Below are positions 12,136 through 26,800 of a stretch of DNA of 64,000 nucleotides, piece after piece. Source of the stretch: Aulostomus chinensis (Eukaryota > Chordata > Actinopteri > Syngnathiformes > Aulostomidae); assembly GCA_037954235.1 (NCBI GenBank), contig JBBMOA010000020.1, positions 22,729,177 to 22,793,176 of the forward strand, in the 5' to 3' direction. The stretch's first letter is position 1. Every line of letters begins with the position of its first letter. Under the pieces are notes generated by a model. That model saw only the letters and a list, made by a program, of their open reading frames with translations, did not search any database and was not told the origin of the DNA. The translations under genes were made by a program, and so were the position numbers.

Positions 12136-15100
12136 ATTTTGACCTTTGCGCCCTGGAATTGCTCAAAAATATCATATTTCAAAACTGCTCTACCTTCATG
12201 TTTTGCCTCTCGTTACGGCAAACACTCACCCCGGCGCGATTCTAATGAACCGCCATGATGGGGCCTGTTTGCGATGAAAACTAATCCCAGTCTCTTGTCC
12301 TCGTGTCTGACAGAGTAATCTGGTGATGGCGGGGATGAGCTGCCTCCTTCATCTCTCGGAACAATCCAGATTAGAGCTCAAATCCAGCCGTGAACACAGG
12401 CTCCATTCTCAGGTGGATGTCCCCAGACACGTTTTAAAGCAAATTATCAGCTCATGATCCTTTTGTCTTGGCTGAAGAATCGCTGCGGCTTTTAGCCTTC
12501 GCCGTGAAGTCTTCGTACATGGACTGATGGTGTTTTTTGTCAGCGCTGAGCTCAGAGTACAGACAGGAACAGTATCAGCAATTTATTTGTTGTTAACATG
12601 TAAATGAGCTGCATTGTAATGCACAGGAACAGGGAAGCCTCATGAAAGCTGCTCAGTAAAATGACTCGCATCTCCGAGGAACGCAGATTGTTTTCCGTAA
12701 TGAGGGATGTTCTTCCAGTGCGTGGGCAGAATAATTGGTGTTTCCACACATGTGGAGGGGAGACATCAATGCTTAGAGCCACTCAGCTCTGTTTTGTACC
12801 TCTCATATTGGGAGCAAGACTTCCTGTTAATCAAGTTCCGTCCTGATGTGTCCGGACCCTCTGATGTCTGTAAGCTCTTTTATTATGTACAGTACATGGA
12901 GTGAATTCCTGGTTGCTGTCACTCCTCTCCAGTCTGGTCAAAACTGCAGCCGAAATAAGCCTGGTTCATAATAGAGTTTTACATGATGCAGAGGCGCGTC
13001 TTCTACAGAAAAAGAAAAAAGAGAGAGGGAGAGAGAGAGAGAGAGGGAGCAAATCCCCAAGGAAAAAACCACTCCGGTATCATCTGAATGGATGAGGTTA
13101 CTCTGAATCTCTTGGAGAATCAAGAACATACCCTTTTTATTTCTCCCTCCCAGACATCTGTTGCACATTACGAGTCCCGCATGTGTGAGCTGCTGCGCGT
13201 CAGCTCAGTGCGTAGATTCTGCCTCCGACTGGACGATCATGTGTGCAAAACCAAGGCCGGTCCAGAGTGCTGACTCTCAGTCGAGCCGGGATGCCCTGAG
13301 TCAGGCCCTCAAATTTGCCTGGCTGAGCTCCTTATTTTTTGAGGGAATTCTCGCTCGGTTTGGCTGCCTGTGCTTTGATGGTCGATCAAAAATGACTTGA
13401 ACGCAGAAAAAGAGAGAATGTTAAGATCAAGGCAGAGACACAAAGAGCTGGATTGTGAGTGGCAGGCTCTCAGGTGAGTGGTGGGAACCGTAATGAGTCT
13501 GAATCTCTTTAAATGTTGCCCAGCCATATGGCTGGCTGGGCAATAGCAGCTGCTCGCCTCAAAAAATTAGATCACTTGGTTGCCTCACAGGTGGCGCTGA
13601 CAGCTTTGTGACACATTTATGAAAGTAGCCAGAGGTGCTTCATCACATCAAACTTTACGATTAAACCTTGAAACGGGAGACTCGGGTCGCTGGTGAAAGC
13701 CAAAGTTGGAGCCAAAGCAATTAGATGTTTACTGTCCAAACGCAGCCGCGTCCACCATCTGACGATAACCCCTGAGCTCCAGTGGTCAGATGTGGTTCAT
13801 GTCCCAGCGTTTGCTCGTAGCTGCGGGTCAAAGGGTAATTACTTATGAATCACATGTGGTTAAGCTCGCGACTGGCTTTGTTTTTTTGTAGCCTGGAGTT
13901 CATGTTGCTCACAGCTGAGAAGCACAAGCGTGAAGCCTTCATGTGACGTTAAACCAAATACGGCGTCTCATTTTGCGCCCGTTTTTCTGGCTCATTACAG
14001 AGGCGTCAAGTAAGGCCACCCGGCCTCCCCTCTGGAAGAGCAACAGAAGGCTGTTGATGACTGAGCAGAACAAAATAGAAACTCTCACATTTATTCCACT
14101 GATGTTCGGCAAAATGTCTCAAGATTTGCCTTCATTTACACTTAGTTGCCCTCTTTTGAAGAACTGATCTCATTGTGCAAAGTGGGGTGGCAGCGAACCT
14201 TTATTATCACAATAAAGTAAGTTCATTGCTGAAGTTTACTACCGTCGTCACGCATTCACCCCGCTTCCCTTTGTCCATCCAAGACTCTTCTCTTTCTCTC
14301 ATACGTGACAGAAAAGGTTGCAGAACCTCATGATTTGGAGGTCTCGCACCAGCAAGTGTTTGATATTTCTGCCTGATAGAGGGACTAGAATGATAAACCG
14401 ATCATCAAAAATCTGGCGACAGATTGTACGTTGATCGACGAGTGGATGACGCGCCGCCACGTCAGACAGAACCGAAGTCCCTCGCTGCCTCAGCACATGA
14501 ACTCTCCCCACCGCGGGAAGCACGTGTGGCGGTAGACGCTGGCCTTGGCAGAAGAGCCGTGCGGAGAACAACAAACGAGATGAGTGAAGTAATTACCTAA
14601 AAGGCTTGAAGGAAGTGCTGCGGGCCAGCTCTCAGATAATGGGAAACACTGCAGGAAGAGAGGGGGAAGCAGCCGCGTGACAATCGGAGGCTGGCTGGCA
14701 TGACAAAAGGGTTTTATAGTGGATGGTGGAGGGACTGTGACATGGAACTTCTCAAATGTAAAATGAAAGCTTCTCCTCTTCCACACTATTGTAATCTATT
14801 TTGTTTGCTGTGGGGTTTCTTTTTTTAATTCCTCAAATGTACACCAGGAGTGGGCGTACAGTGGAATACGATCAGTTCTTCGAGTTAAGGATATCGATAC
14901 TTTAACGATTCCTCATTCCTGTTTTTAAGAGTATATTTTTCCCCCAGCAGATTTATGCTAAAACTCCTCAAGTAGTTCCTCCTGGCTCTCGCTCCCTAAA
15001 GGTGGGCCAGCTAGACTGTTTCTCCCCAGTTTGCTGGAGGAAACCCCGTGCCGATGAACTCTGAAGAAGAATTCAAGTTTCTCGACAAGACGAAATGTTT

Positions 15101-15388
15101 TTCGCCTCTTCCTTCTAATACAAAAATAAGTCCTGCAGCAGATGAGCTTCAGCTTGACATAAACACTGACTTCTTTTAAATACATACGTAAACACTGGGT
15201 GAAGAGTTATCGTGATTAAAGTGTTTCCCACACGGCGCAGCGCGAATGAACTTAAATCTTTGATGCAATGACCATAAAGGAGCTGAGGCAACAACTCGTC
15301 CAGACAGGAGCGTCGGCCAAATGCTGAGAAGACAGACGCCTCTTAATCCCTGGCTGGAAACGAGTGTAGGCCGGACACGGGCTGGCAG

Positions 15389-15411
15389 CAACACACACAC
15401 ACACACACACG
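15389..15411. repeat. (CA)n microsatellite
   Basis: Short pure CA tract in the large intron. Confidence 0.9.
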
Positions 15412-16294
15412 ACACAAGTACAAAGACAAAACACACAATACCACCCCGCCCCTTTCCTAGAGGTCCATGGCAGCAGGAAAATGCGATATATCAGATGGAC
15501 ATTTTTGATCAAAAGCATCAGTCGCCTTTGGATGTAAAGAATTCACTCACAACGGACAAACACCTGCAGCTGAAAGGAAATTTATAAGTAGTTTATTAAT
15601 CAAGAATGTGCAGCAAGGACCATTAATCACAGGTTAGCGAGGAGGTGATCATCTCTTGGGAACGTCCTCATTCTCAGGGTTTTTCTGGCCGACTTGTTGG
15701 CAGCACTTAGCGAAGCGACAGCTTTCTTAAAGAAACTGACGGATGTGTGTTGGATATTCACTTCTCCGACTCAAACCCCAGGAGATCAATAAGAGCCGAG
15801 CGAATCGATCCCGTTAGCTTAGCAGCTTCTGTAACTGCTAGACGGGTGTTCCATGGAGTAGCAGAGCAGGTAAGGTTACATGAGTAAAACAGGAGGAGAG
15901 CAAGCGAGTAGTATAAGTACACAGTACAGAGTACACGAGAGAGACGGGCGGATGTTAGCATACGTCAGCAACAGGCTGACGCCAGAATCCTTGGACTTCT
16001 GGTCACAATTGTTTCACTTGAAGAGATTTTCTTTGAGTACTGATCCAATAAAGAATAAACAGTCAAGTTTCCCAATGAGCCCCAGTTTTTCTGAGTTATC
16101 GACAGCATTGTGATGATAAAAGGTTCCACCTCATTTTAAGGAAAAAACATGAGAAACAGTTAGGAAATACTGGCACTGTTCGATTAAACACAGATGAGTT
16201 GAGAGCTAAAGTGTCCCATGTTTTTCTACTCGTTTTTCATTCTGCTCCGACTGGTGGAATGTACTTTTATCTCAGGACTTGCCTTGGACACAGA

Positions 16295-16338
16295 ACACAC
16301 GCACGCACGCACGCACACACACACACACACGCACACAC
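16295..16338. repeat. (GCAC)n/(CA)n compound microsatellite
   Basis: ACGC units pass into CA units; a second CA tract follows at 16465. Confidence 0.93.
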
Positions 16339-16462
16339 TCCTCAACAGCCAGATGCCAGCTCATTGACACAAAACCACCCAGTGTGTAATCCTGTCTCTG
16401 ACGTCTGGCTGCACAGGTCAGCACAACAACCTGCACTACTGACCACTGGCAGCTGAGCCATG

Positions 16463-16464
<2 letters not shown>

Positions 16465-16504
<40 letters not shown>
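16465..16504. repeat. (CA)20 microsatellite
   Basis: Pure CA tract, 130 bp downstream of the preceding compound tract. Confidence 0.95.
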
Positions 16505-16507
<3 letters not shown>

Positions 16508-17153
16508 GGATGTGATGTGTTGGATGGACCCAGTAGACGGCTTCAATCCTCAGGAAATCCCATTCACTCAGTGAGAAAATTGGCTTTGATGCTGGGATAG
16601 AAACCACCCCATCCCTTCTCCGCGATCCTCCTGCTGTAGCCAAGTAAAGCGCCTTAAATATCGACACACACTCAGCCAAGTAAAGGTTCTTTACCAACAC
16701 TAGACAATTAATTTTCTGGATATCTATCTTAATCTCTTTTAGGCTGGTCTAATCTGTTCTGAGGAGAGTGAAAGCAGGATTGAGAAGTGAAAAGAGGAAA
16801 GACTTGTGTCTGGCAGAGACACCCTCCCACTCCATCCTTTCACCTCAAGTTATTAAAGGCGCCTCTTTATTCCATATTTCTCTTTTGCTTTAGATAAGTG
16901 ATGAAAAGGGCTGTGATGGGAGCTGTCTGGAGCAGCGGTCACCAACCTGCCGAACACGCCTCCGTTGGTCCCGACGCTTCCTTTCACATTACAAAACGCT
17001 GTTCCTTACGGGGGTTTTTTTTCTTTGAGACGTGAAATAATAACCCTGTCCTGTACCGCTGGAGGATGTGGTTGGAAAAATAATCAAGTCCTGTGTCAGT
17101 GAACGTTTTTTTTTTTTTTGAAAACCCATTCAAATTCAACCCTCACTCTCGAG

Positions 17154-17160
<7 letters not shown>

Positions 17161-17212
<52 letters not shown>
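17161..17212. repeat. (CA)26 microsatellite
   Basis: Pure CA tract flanked by TCTCTCT on the left and CAAACAAAAACCCCC on the right. Confidence 0.97.
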
Positions 17213-17216
<4 letters not shown>

Positions 17217-20107
17217 AAAACCCCCATCACTGACACTTACGTATCACTTATATCAGAGCTGCAAATGCAAATGTTGCCACTGCTTCACATCAGAAGTCTT
17301 CAGCTGGCGACACAGGGCGGCTTTTTCCTGAGGGAGAATTAAAGCTGGCGCTGTATTCGGTGTTGATGGGAAAAACAAAGCATCCATAAACTTGAGGGCC
17401 ACGGATTTCCCGATGTGGGTGTTGTGAGTCGCTCTCTGTGTAATTGGAGGGTTATGATTGGGTGCAAACTCTCACCTAAATGAAGCAAATGCAGGACGAT
17501 AAAACGGCCTCCTCTTTCTGAGGATTACAATGCTCTGTTTTAATTTAATCTCTTTGAGAGCCTTTCTTGGAAGTGGGAGCAGCCGGGAGTCACACACAAC
17601 GTCAAATATAGATTTTTCCTAGAATGGGGTGTAATACTCATCGGTGTGCAGCGCCACAAATTACAGCATCCAGAATGACCGTGAAATAAATCAACGCCTC
17701 CCTCTCGAACCTGTTCGGGAAAAAAAAACCAACCCTCGACACAGTAATCCCCACAAGGGGAGCATTTCCAATTACCTCCGTCGCTGAGGACGATGAGGCT
17801 AAATTCCACCGCGTCCATCCGTGGCACCATCCGAGCCTCAGCGACGCCTGTGATTCCACCGTGGGCGCTTCATGTCACGTCAACCGACCCAGAGCAGATA
17901 ACACCAGCGGCGGAATTCCGGCAAAAAGCCCCCCAGAACTTGTTCCGATTCAGGTTCTGAATTTGCCTTCACGAGTCACGTAAGCTGGTCAAGTTGCTGT
18001 TCAGTGTACTGCACTTAAACTTTTACTGCCTTCAGTAATGCAGTTAAATTCCTCTTTGGTCGGACCAGTTATGGGCCTCATATGAGCCTAATCTCATTGC
18101 TCATGTCAGAGTCCACAGGCTAGCGAGGCTGTTCATCTCCGCTGGCTGATGTAATGGGATTAGCCCACCGAGCAGACAGCAGGCCTGGGCCCTCAACAAC
18201 CACCATGTGCTAGACATGCAAACACACACATCCCTCATCCTGGCTAAGTGTGTTCTCAGGACCAGTCAGCTCTATTGTTCTTTCAGTACTTTATTAACAC
18301 ACACACACACACACACATGCTGTCAGATACACACAGCCACTCTGAGCAGTGGACTGCTTGACACGAGGAAAATTGGTTTGGGCTACTGAGTCACACTGGG
18401 ACTGAGCCTTCCTTCTTTAGTGCGCTACGCTAAGGCCCGCGTCAGTGTGCGTGCGTGCATGCGTGTGCGTGCATGCGTGTGCGTGCTGTGTCCACTAGTG
18501 TGTTTGGAGTTCAGGCAGTTGTCAAGCTTGTGACCTCTGAACCCTGTGGACTGTACTGGAGAAGAGGAGGGGCGCTCCACCTCCATCTGACATCAAACTT
18601 GCAGGTCACAACGCTGTTGGTGGAAGATTTCTCAACGGCTGGGATGCTAAGATATCAGTGCAGCTCGTGTGCACTTGCTAACAGCCATGGGACAGAGCTA
18701 GCCTGTAGCGTTAGCATCAAATATGGGGTCTGATAAGTTCCTTTCTGTACTGTTAACAGTCGCCCAGTAGTCTTGGCCTGGATGGGGTGTTTGTGTGGAC
18801 GCAGATGTGAAAGCCCAACACCGATAACTCTCATTTTTCATGTGGAAAGATTAGCATGCAGACCCTGCTGAGGAGCCTCTTTTCTTTTCCTGCTCCACAT
18901 TTGCTTTATTTTCTCCTCGCGCTTCTTTTGTCCTACACGAAGGCTCGCTGAGCGGTCGGCCATGTTGGTCTCACTCTGTAAGCCATTCCTGCTGTGTAAC
19001 ATTTGAACCTCCTCCAAGAACAACTTAACAGGTGCTGCGGTGTTTAGCACAGCCAAATAAGGGGATTTGAGTACAAGTCCAACACAAAACCCCTCCACAA
19101 ACCCAGCAGAAACAACAGACAGCCTGCACTGACACCTGCTACAGAACAATGTTTCAACAGCGTTCCTCAGCAAGCCCAACTAAAAGCTCAGTAAACCTTC
19201 TGAAGAAATGGCAGAATCCTGCTCTTGGATTTGTTTAGGCTTTAACTCCAGAACACTGAAATCCTGGCAGAGAGCTGCAGAACAGTCACAACTGGCAACA
19301 CTGAGTCTCAGGAGGGGATCGCACCGTATAGGTTTGACAACAGCAGAGCATAACTGTAAAATTACTCCTTTTTTTTAATTCCTTTTATTTTTTTTTAGGT
19401 CAGCATTAACTTTGGGACGCACGAAAAGCTGCTTTGTTGTTGTTTTTTTACCACATTCTTGGCCCGACTTTTTTCCCCCCAGTTGATTTATTTGGAAAAT
19501 GTTGAGACGGCTGCAGCAGTTGAGGAGGAATGGTTGTGCTGGGGAAATTCTACTGCGCTGCAGAAGCAAAGCACCAGCGACAGCAAGACGCGCCGCAGCG
19601 TGACATGGATGTTGAGGCGATGTAAGGATGGTGCAGCGTTCAGTGGGAATCAGACCACGATCAGGGGGCCCCTTTGGCTCGAAAAGTTCAGCTCTGTCGT
19701 TCATTCTCATATTCAAGGATTGTGACCCACCTCTGCTTTCATAGTTCAAATAAGGCCAAGATCTTTTCTTCTGCATCATATCCATCATTTCAGAGGAAGC
19801 ACAACCATCCATACCAGGCTACAGCGTGTGTCCTTGTTCCCTGCACGTCATATTATCAAACCTTCATATTTGTCCAACAATGGGACAGCTGATCCGTCCC
19901 AGGAGTGAGCTGCTGGCCCGGTCGGAGGCAGGTTATTGTTGGAAATGTCCCCGGAGTTCGGGTCTGTTGCTTTGATTCTTATTGGTGTCAGCTGGCCTGC
20001 AGGGAGGCCGGCTGCTCTCCAGTCCACTCTCATCGGACCTTATCTCTGGCCCTGCGAGGGAGATAAGGCCGAGTCCTTGTTAATATAACCTCCTTCACAC
20101 ACTTTTG

Positions 20108-20132
20108 CACACACACACACACACACACACGC
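20108..20132. repeat. (CA)12 microsatellite
   Basis: Short pure CA tract. Confidence 0.93.
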
Positions 20133-21819
20133 ATCTTTGAGTGAAAGAGGAAGCAGAACAAGGGCCTGTGCCGCCGCTCACACACGCGGGTATTATCAAT
20201 CTGAGGCGCCATCTAATCACGGCTTAGCGGCTGACGCTGACGTTCCTATTGTAGCGTTTTCTCTCTGCGTTTGTATCTCTAACTTGTTCGGCTGTCATTC
20301 ATCCTGTCAGCTTTTTATCTGCTTTTACATTTTGTGTGTTTTTTTTTTTTTTTTCCCTCTGTCCTTTGTGACTGTGGACTAACTTCTGCTGTCACCGTCT
20401 TCAAAAAATGCATTCAGGTTGTTTGGTCGCTTCTATTCTAGTAAACAGGATGCTGCTTGATTAATTATACAGCTGTCTGATACGACCATGCATATCCTGT
20501 TATAGCACATAGCCTGAAAATCCAGTGAATGAATTATAAATATATATATACAGTATTTGAATATATAATTACAGAATGGTGGGGCCACTTTATTCTAACA
20601 ACAACACCATAAATCGAAGGCATGTCATTTTTCCCCTCCTTTATTGGTACCTTTTGTGCTCATTTGCAATCAGGCCTGCTAGTTTTGATGTATGGAGCGT
20701 GAAAAGGCAAATAGAAACCACTCAAACTTTAGTTTCAAGCAAATAAATGTTAGTGTCCTGAGAAACATCAAAACCCAACGTTTGTGCGTTGCATCTTGTG
20801 GATTTCCTCCTCTACTGTGGCATTTAACCCTCAACCGTGTAAGTCAGGACCGTGTCCTTGCAGATGTGGGTTGCCATGGTGACCATGGCCCTTCCGTGCT
20901 CATGATTCTGTATCTCATGTTCCTCGGGCAAAAACTGTTTGCAGCATCTGAGTCTGAGGTCTCTCTTGACCCGTTAACTGCACTTACATAGCTGCCATTG
21001 GTTCTCTCCCAGTTCTGATTCCGTCTGAGGTGGTGGGAGGTTACTGGTTACTGTGGCGACTGGTTGCAATGGACTTTAATAGTTTTCTAGACCCTGTTTT
21101 GTTTTGACCACACCACACCACATAAGGAAATCCTCTTTTTTGTTCTGGCCGATCAGAGTCCAGCTCCCGGTTCATAGTTTGTTTACCGTGCAGTTTCTGT
21201 CGATGAAAGCGAAGCGTCGACCAGTGACAAAACTCTGACCTCATAAAGGGTTTAGTCTGACACGACGTCGTCCTGTCGCACAGCGCTGATGCGCAGCTTT
21301 ACTGCAGACTAGATCAGCCGGCTGTTAATGCTCTTTGGAGAACTGGGAACTGAAATTGTAGTGAAGAAAGTTTACAGAAAAGAAGGTGGCTCTGGTTATG
21401 AACTCAAACCCGCTGAGTCACCATATCTCCGTGGCTGTAATACCATTTGGACCCAATGTAATTAAAGATCTCGCATTGCCAGAGCATGAACCGTTGTATT
21501 TTAGGTCTGGCCCGAGGCTTTTGCAGTCATTTTGAAACAGTTCCAGCAAACGCCCTGATTAAAAAGCTATTGACCCGCACACTTTCACTCCCTGACTGTG
21601 AAATACCAAGCATTATAACGCTTGTGTACGCTCGTTTTTAAATACATCTCCATCAAGCGTGGTGTAAATGTGGCATTAGAATGCAGCCGGGCTTTGCTTT
21701 GCTCAGTAGCGTGAAAAGACCAAGAGTTTCCTTGGGCGAGACTGGAGGGCTGCAAGCTTTACCCATCAAGCCGCATCTCTGATTGGAGCGAAGAGCAGTT
21801 AGCTTAGCTCCCCAGCATT

Positions 21820-22010
21820 AGAGGATGGGTCTGGTGATTTTCTGCTGTTTCACTGCTGACAGCAAATCCCATGAAATGACCAAAGGCAACAATAAATTGA
21901 CCCTGCAGCACAGAGCCAGAGCTGCCTGATAAAGCCTGTTCCTCAGTGCCTGGATGTTCTGTGTTGTCAGAAACAATTAAAATCAAGTAAGTGAGACCCT
22001 CAGCGGCTCG
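21820..22010. promoter_or_regulatory. candidate conserved non-coding element (intron)
   Basis: A microsatellite-free block with the look of an intronic enhancer: it contains CCATGAAATGACCAAAGGCA, AACAATAAATTGACC and AAACAATTAAAATCAAG (SOX-like and homeodomain-like core motifs). This is a judgement from base texture only; no alignment was available. Confidence 0.25.
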
Positions 22011-23689
22011 GGGTGACTTCCCCACCACCAGCACGGGTGGTGTTGGTCCCCTGTGCTGTCACGACAGCACCAGATTTATTCATCACCAGAAGATTAACTA
22101 ATTCAATATTAACTCCTAGCTGAGCGACATTTGTTTGTTGTTGGAAATGTTTTTATTGTTTAAAAAAAAAAAAAAAAAAAAGCAGACTATTGCCTCCTTC
22201 CTCGCGAGGTCTTTCAGGCACGTCCGACAGGGAGGAGGCCTCGGGGCCGACCCAGGACACGCTGGAGGGATCATATCTCTCGGCTGGCCTGGGAACGCCT
22301 TGGTATTCCCCGGACGAGCAGGTGGAAGTGGCTGGGGAGAGGACAGCCTGCGCTTCCTTGCTGAGGCTGCTGCCCCTGCGACCCGGACCAACCAGATTAG
22401 CGAAGGACGACGAAGACAGAGACTTTTACCACCTGTACTCTTAAAGTTTGTTTTCCATTCAAACGTGTGTTCTAAGGGATTTGTGTATACTGCCTGTAAG
22501 GAAAGGTTTTTTTTTTAAACTAAGTAGAAGACCGAAAAAAGTATCTGAACGAGTCCTTAAACCTGAACGGTGGAGCAGAGCTGTTCAACATCGAGAAACA
22601 CTGCATTTCCCTGCCCTTGCTCAGGTGATGGCGGACTGAAAAGATTCCGCTGGTCAAAGGATGGGTTCGCTGTGACGGGCCCGTGTTGGGAAGGAGAACA
22701 GCAGCCACGCCGTCTTTCTGGTTTCACGCCGGCCTCGACCGAAGTACGGAGCCTTCCATTTTTTTTATGGAACTAAAGCCGAGCGCCCCATCTCCATGGC
22801 GGACACTAATCCTCCAATCAGCTGTGACTCCAACCCCGACTGTATCATATCATTGTTAGGGGGACAAAATAAGTCCAAATTTGAGAGGGTGAAAATGTAG
22901 CATGCCCTGAAGCTCTTTGCTCAATATTAATGCCCAGCACCAGCGCGGTGCCTTTCAACTCAGCACCAGGCAACGGGCTGCTCTGTGAGACTTACAGTCC
23001 AATTACATCAGCTGTCTCCGTGGCTTTGTTACTAGGTCTCTGCCACTGTGTGTGTGTGTGTGTGTGTTCATCATCTGTGCATCTGCAGGATCTCAGGTCC
23101 CCTCTGATGTCTTTTTGATGTTAGACTGGTGCTTTTAAGGGCACGAACAGCAGGTCCGTCTTTCTAGCATGTCTAACCTGGTTTCCAGAAAGTTGGCATG
23201 TGTGTGTCTGCGAGTGTTTTCATGCCTACGAGCTGTGGAGATCTGAGGACTTTTTTTTCCCCCCAGGTAGATAGCAATTCGACAGGTAGCTTTGTTTAAC
23301 ACTTGTGCTACACGCCGCCTTAAAGGTCTTTGTTCTCCTTGCAGAAGCTCCGTCTTCCAAACGGCTTCACTGCTTTATTTTTTCACAATACTAAACTCTA
23401 ATCTTTGCTCCTGAGAGGTAATTGTCCGTCCATCGTTCCGTCTTCATTGTTTTTTTTCCATAAATAATTGATTGAAAACATTAGAGAGGCTGTGGGTCAG
23501 TGCCTCCAACATGTGACCTTCACCCAAGCCACTAAATGATCACCTGCCTCTCCCCTCAGCTAACCAGAGCGTTTTACCATCTACTCCTCCATCGTTTTGG
23601 TTTTTACAGTCAGCAACCTCACTCCTAGCAAGCCGCTGCTAAAAGCTCCAACTAACCCAATGTACATCACCTAGACATCACCACCGCCA

Positions 23690-23850
23690 GGTGGCTAAGG
23701 TTCCTGTCTAGCTAGTCAGTATGATGGGGCCTGGCGATAAAACGAGGCACCATGGACGGCACATACGAGCGTCCAGCGTCCAGTGATCGGGAGAGCTGCT
23801 GGTTCAATCCCCAGCAACTATAGACAGTGTGTCCGTGTCCACATACACAC
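23690..23850 (+). mobile_element. possible degenerate tRNA-derived SINE remnant
   Basis: Contains TGCTGGTTCAATCCCCAGCA, which fits a Pol III B box (GGTTCAATCC) inside a short stem. A convincing A box is not seen upstream. A SINE remnant is more likely than a tRNA gene because no cloverleaf can be built around it. Confidence 0.4.
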
Positions 23851-26800
23851 TGGAAAAGGCCCCGTGTCAGAGTTCATTCCCCTCACACCAACAACCCTGA
23901 AAACCCTCACGTACCCCGAGCAGCAACAGGGAGCAGATTCTCTGTTCTGTTGCAGAGACACCAGAGATTTCTTTGTTTGGACCAACAACAAGGGGAAACT
24001 AGTCGTAGCATCGAGTGGTCAAGGCCCGAACCAGAGAGCCTGCTTGAGCTGTACGGGTGCATTCACCATGCCTGGCAAAGGGGAAGGAAACACGGTGGCC
24101 GAGTGTGTGGATCCTGGATTATTGAGGAAAACCAAAGTTTATGATACTTGCATTTTTATATATCGTTTTTTTTGGGGGGGTGGGGGGGCAAATGAACACC
24201 AGTTTATGAACGTTAAAGCATTCATTCAATACTCAGAGGAAGCTTGGCACTTTCGCTACTTCTTAGACATTTTGCAGTCACATATAAAACTCCACTTTTG
24301 GATTTTACAGATTTTGTGCTGTAGAACAGAGGAGGGGACTGGATGTTGAACAATGCTTGCCTAAGTCAAGGTTTTAGTCCTTAATCCTGCCCTGCTCCGT
24401 GTGGATAGAGCTGATTTACCTGGCTACTCCGGCCCTGTACCCGTGGGTGAGTTTGCCACAGTTCAACACTTTTCTTGCGACTTCACATTTCTGTCACTGA
24501 CTACACACGGAATATCGCTGTGGCTGGATGCAGTTTTTGCTGACAGTTTGCTCTAAATTCTTTTAAGCTTTCGCGTTTTCAAAACAGCCAGAAGGAAGAG
24601 AAATTAAAAATCTATTATCCATGTTGATTTTGCTGTCTTTTAATCTAATTTTACCATCTGTCTCAACAAAGACGAGTCTCTGTAGACTCTGAATGTGTCA
24701 CTTATCCAATACTTTTTGACAAGCCCGCGAGTTTGTTGTTGGCTCATGTTCTAAAGATGTTTGGGTTCTCCACAAAAAGGCAGGATGCAACCGTGACATC
24801 GACTTTATAGTAAGTACGAATCCAAATCTATTATTGTAGGGTTTGGATAATTATGCCTGATTCACATGGGAAAATAATTATTGTTTTAGCCTGGAATGGT
24901 TTCTCCGGATCACGAGGACCTTAGACGGCCCTCAAAGCTCCTGGAGGCCGCGCCGCCTCCTCCCTTTGTGTTCTCAGCACAAAGAACCACCACAGAACTG
25001 AGTTGGTCTCATTTTGGTGTGTGGTTTTTAAACGTATGGAGTTTCTGCAACGAGAAGCTGTTTTTTTTGTGGGTTTTTTTTTTATTGCAAATTGCATCCT
25101 TTCATCACTCTAGGTTGTAAGTAAGAAGGTCGGCTTTTAAAAAGACGCCTCTTCTCGTCACTCGTCATTACCTGCTGTTTCTGTTTCACACCACCACCAC
25201 AGATCTTGGCGGTGACGGACGTTTACGAGCGATCCTCTGACATTTAGACCCACTGGATGAGTTTGGATTTGTCCTTTCGCTCTTGAAAATTCCCGAGCAG
25301 ACCGATGTACGGAGGCCAGCCGTTCTCTGGGAGGATGCGTCATCATCCAGATACGGTGCAGGATGTGGCTGCTGGCTGAGCTGAGGGCTCTGGTTGGGTT
25401 TGTGTTCGCTTTACCAGGCGGCTGTCACATCAGGCTCTCACCGGTCCGCAGCCGCGTTGAACTCTTTGAGTGAATATTTGACATTTTCCTTTTGATGAAA
25501 TCCTCTCGGGCTTCCAGCTCAGGCTTGTTCTCTCTGACAAGAGTCTCCAGCGGGACCCTTGAATGGCACTTTTCCTCTCTCTTCGCACACTCAGGCGCTC
25601 AGATTTACGGCGACCTTTGCATCTCTCCTACTCGGAAAGCACATCCCGCTCAAGTATCTGTCATTGTTAGCACAACTTCACTTGTCCCACTAACCTTTGT
25701 GATAACGTGAGTTACCAGAATGGAATACTCGCGATTCTCCTGGTCTCAGCCAGCTCTCGTCTGCAAGTTAGGGAGCGGTGTGACGGTGTAAAGAACCCGC
25801 GATACTGATATGTTAATTATGTGTGATTTCCCTCTTTAACTGATGAGCCAGCAGTGCTAAGTAGGTTGAGCGAGCAGGGAAACCTCCTGGTGTGTGAGTT
25901 TATTGTTGGCTCGCCAATGGGCTTTTCATTCTGGTGTCTGTATGTTCCCCAGCCACCCGTGCAGGCCCGGCCTGGGTGGCTCCTCACCGTTATCACACCT
26001 TTGGTAACCATCTTGATATGTTTTCCTGTCGTTTTAGCCACCATGCAAATCTGCCCCGCAATCTCTCTCCAGCCGCTCGGCCCGAGCGCAGATACAGTGG
26101 TTTCCTCTTTGTCAGCAGCTGCGTTTCCTTCCCACAGATAAGATCAAATGTGAACACGGAAGCAAAATCCAATCACGAGTGGCCACTTGAGGTGCGTTTG
26201 GGATCCATCTGACTGCCAGGTGTGAGCTTCAATCTGTCTCAGCTGGATCCAGACGCAACCTGGATATGAAATATTCAGCCAGAACAGAATCCCATCCACC
26301 CACCAGACCTGACACGTAATTGCTTATTTATAAACGATCTCACTCCTACATGCAAGGGCTTCTTTCCTTTTTTTTAATGTTTGTCTCAAAAGGTTTAAGA
26401 CGTGTCTTTCCCAACACGTGAGCGGAACAGAAAGACAGGTCCCTTTTCTGAGGATTTAGTGGCCACACGTGTCCCGTTCAAACTTCCTCACTCCTGAAGC
26501 CTCCCTGTCGGCGTCCACTGAAACCCGTCTCTCTCCCCTTCAGGAGTGATCAGAAACAGAATAAAATGAAAATGACAAACTCAGACCTTTAAGCCTTTGC
26601 TGCACAGCTGCAATATCTTTTTGTTGTTGTTGTTGGTTTTTTCCCCCCTGGATTCAATGACATTTGACAGCTTCTAGAAAAAGGAAAGATGAATCCATCA
26701 TTTGTTTCGGTTCCAGTTGAATCAGGTCTGAAACGGGCAAGCAGGCAAATGCTGCTCCAGGTCTGGGTGGTGTTCCATCCCTTTCTAGGGTCGGACTGTC

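Noticed and set aside
23783..24349. 188-codon open frame on the + strand
   Set aside because: It begins in a SINE-like remnant and ends in a G-run; no protein family recognised.
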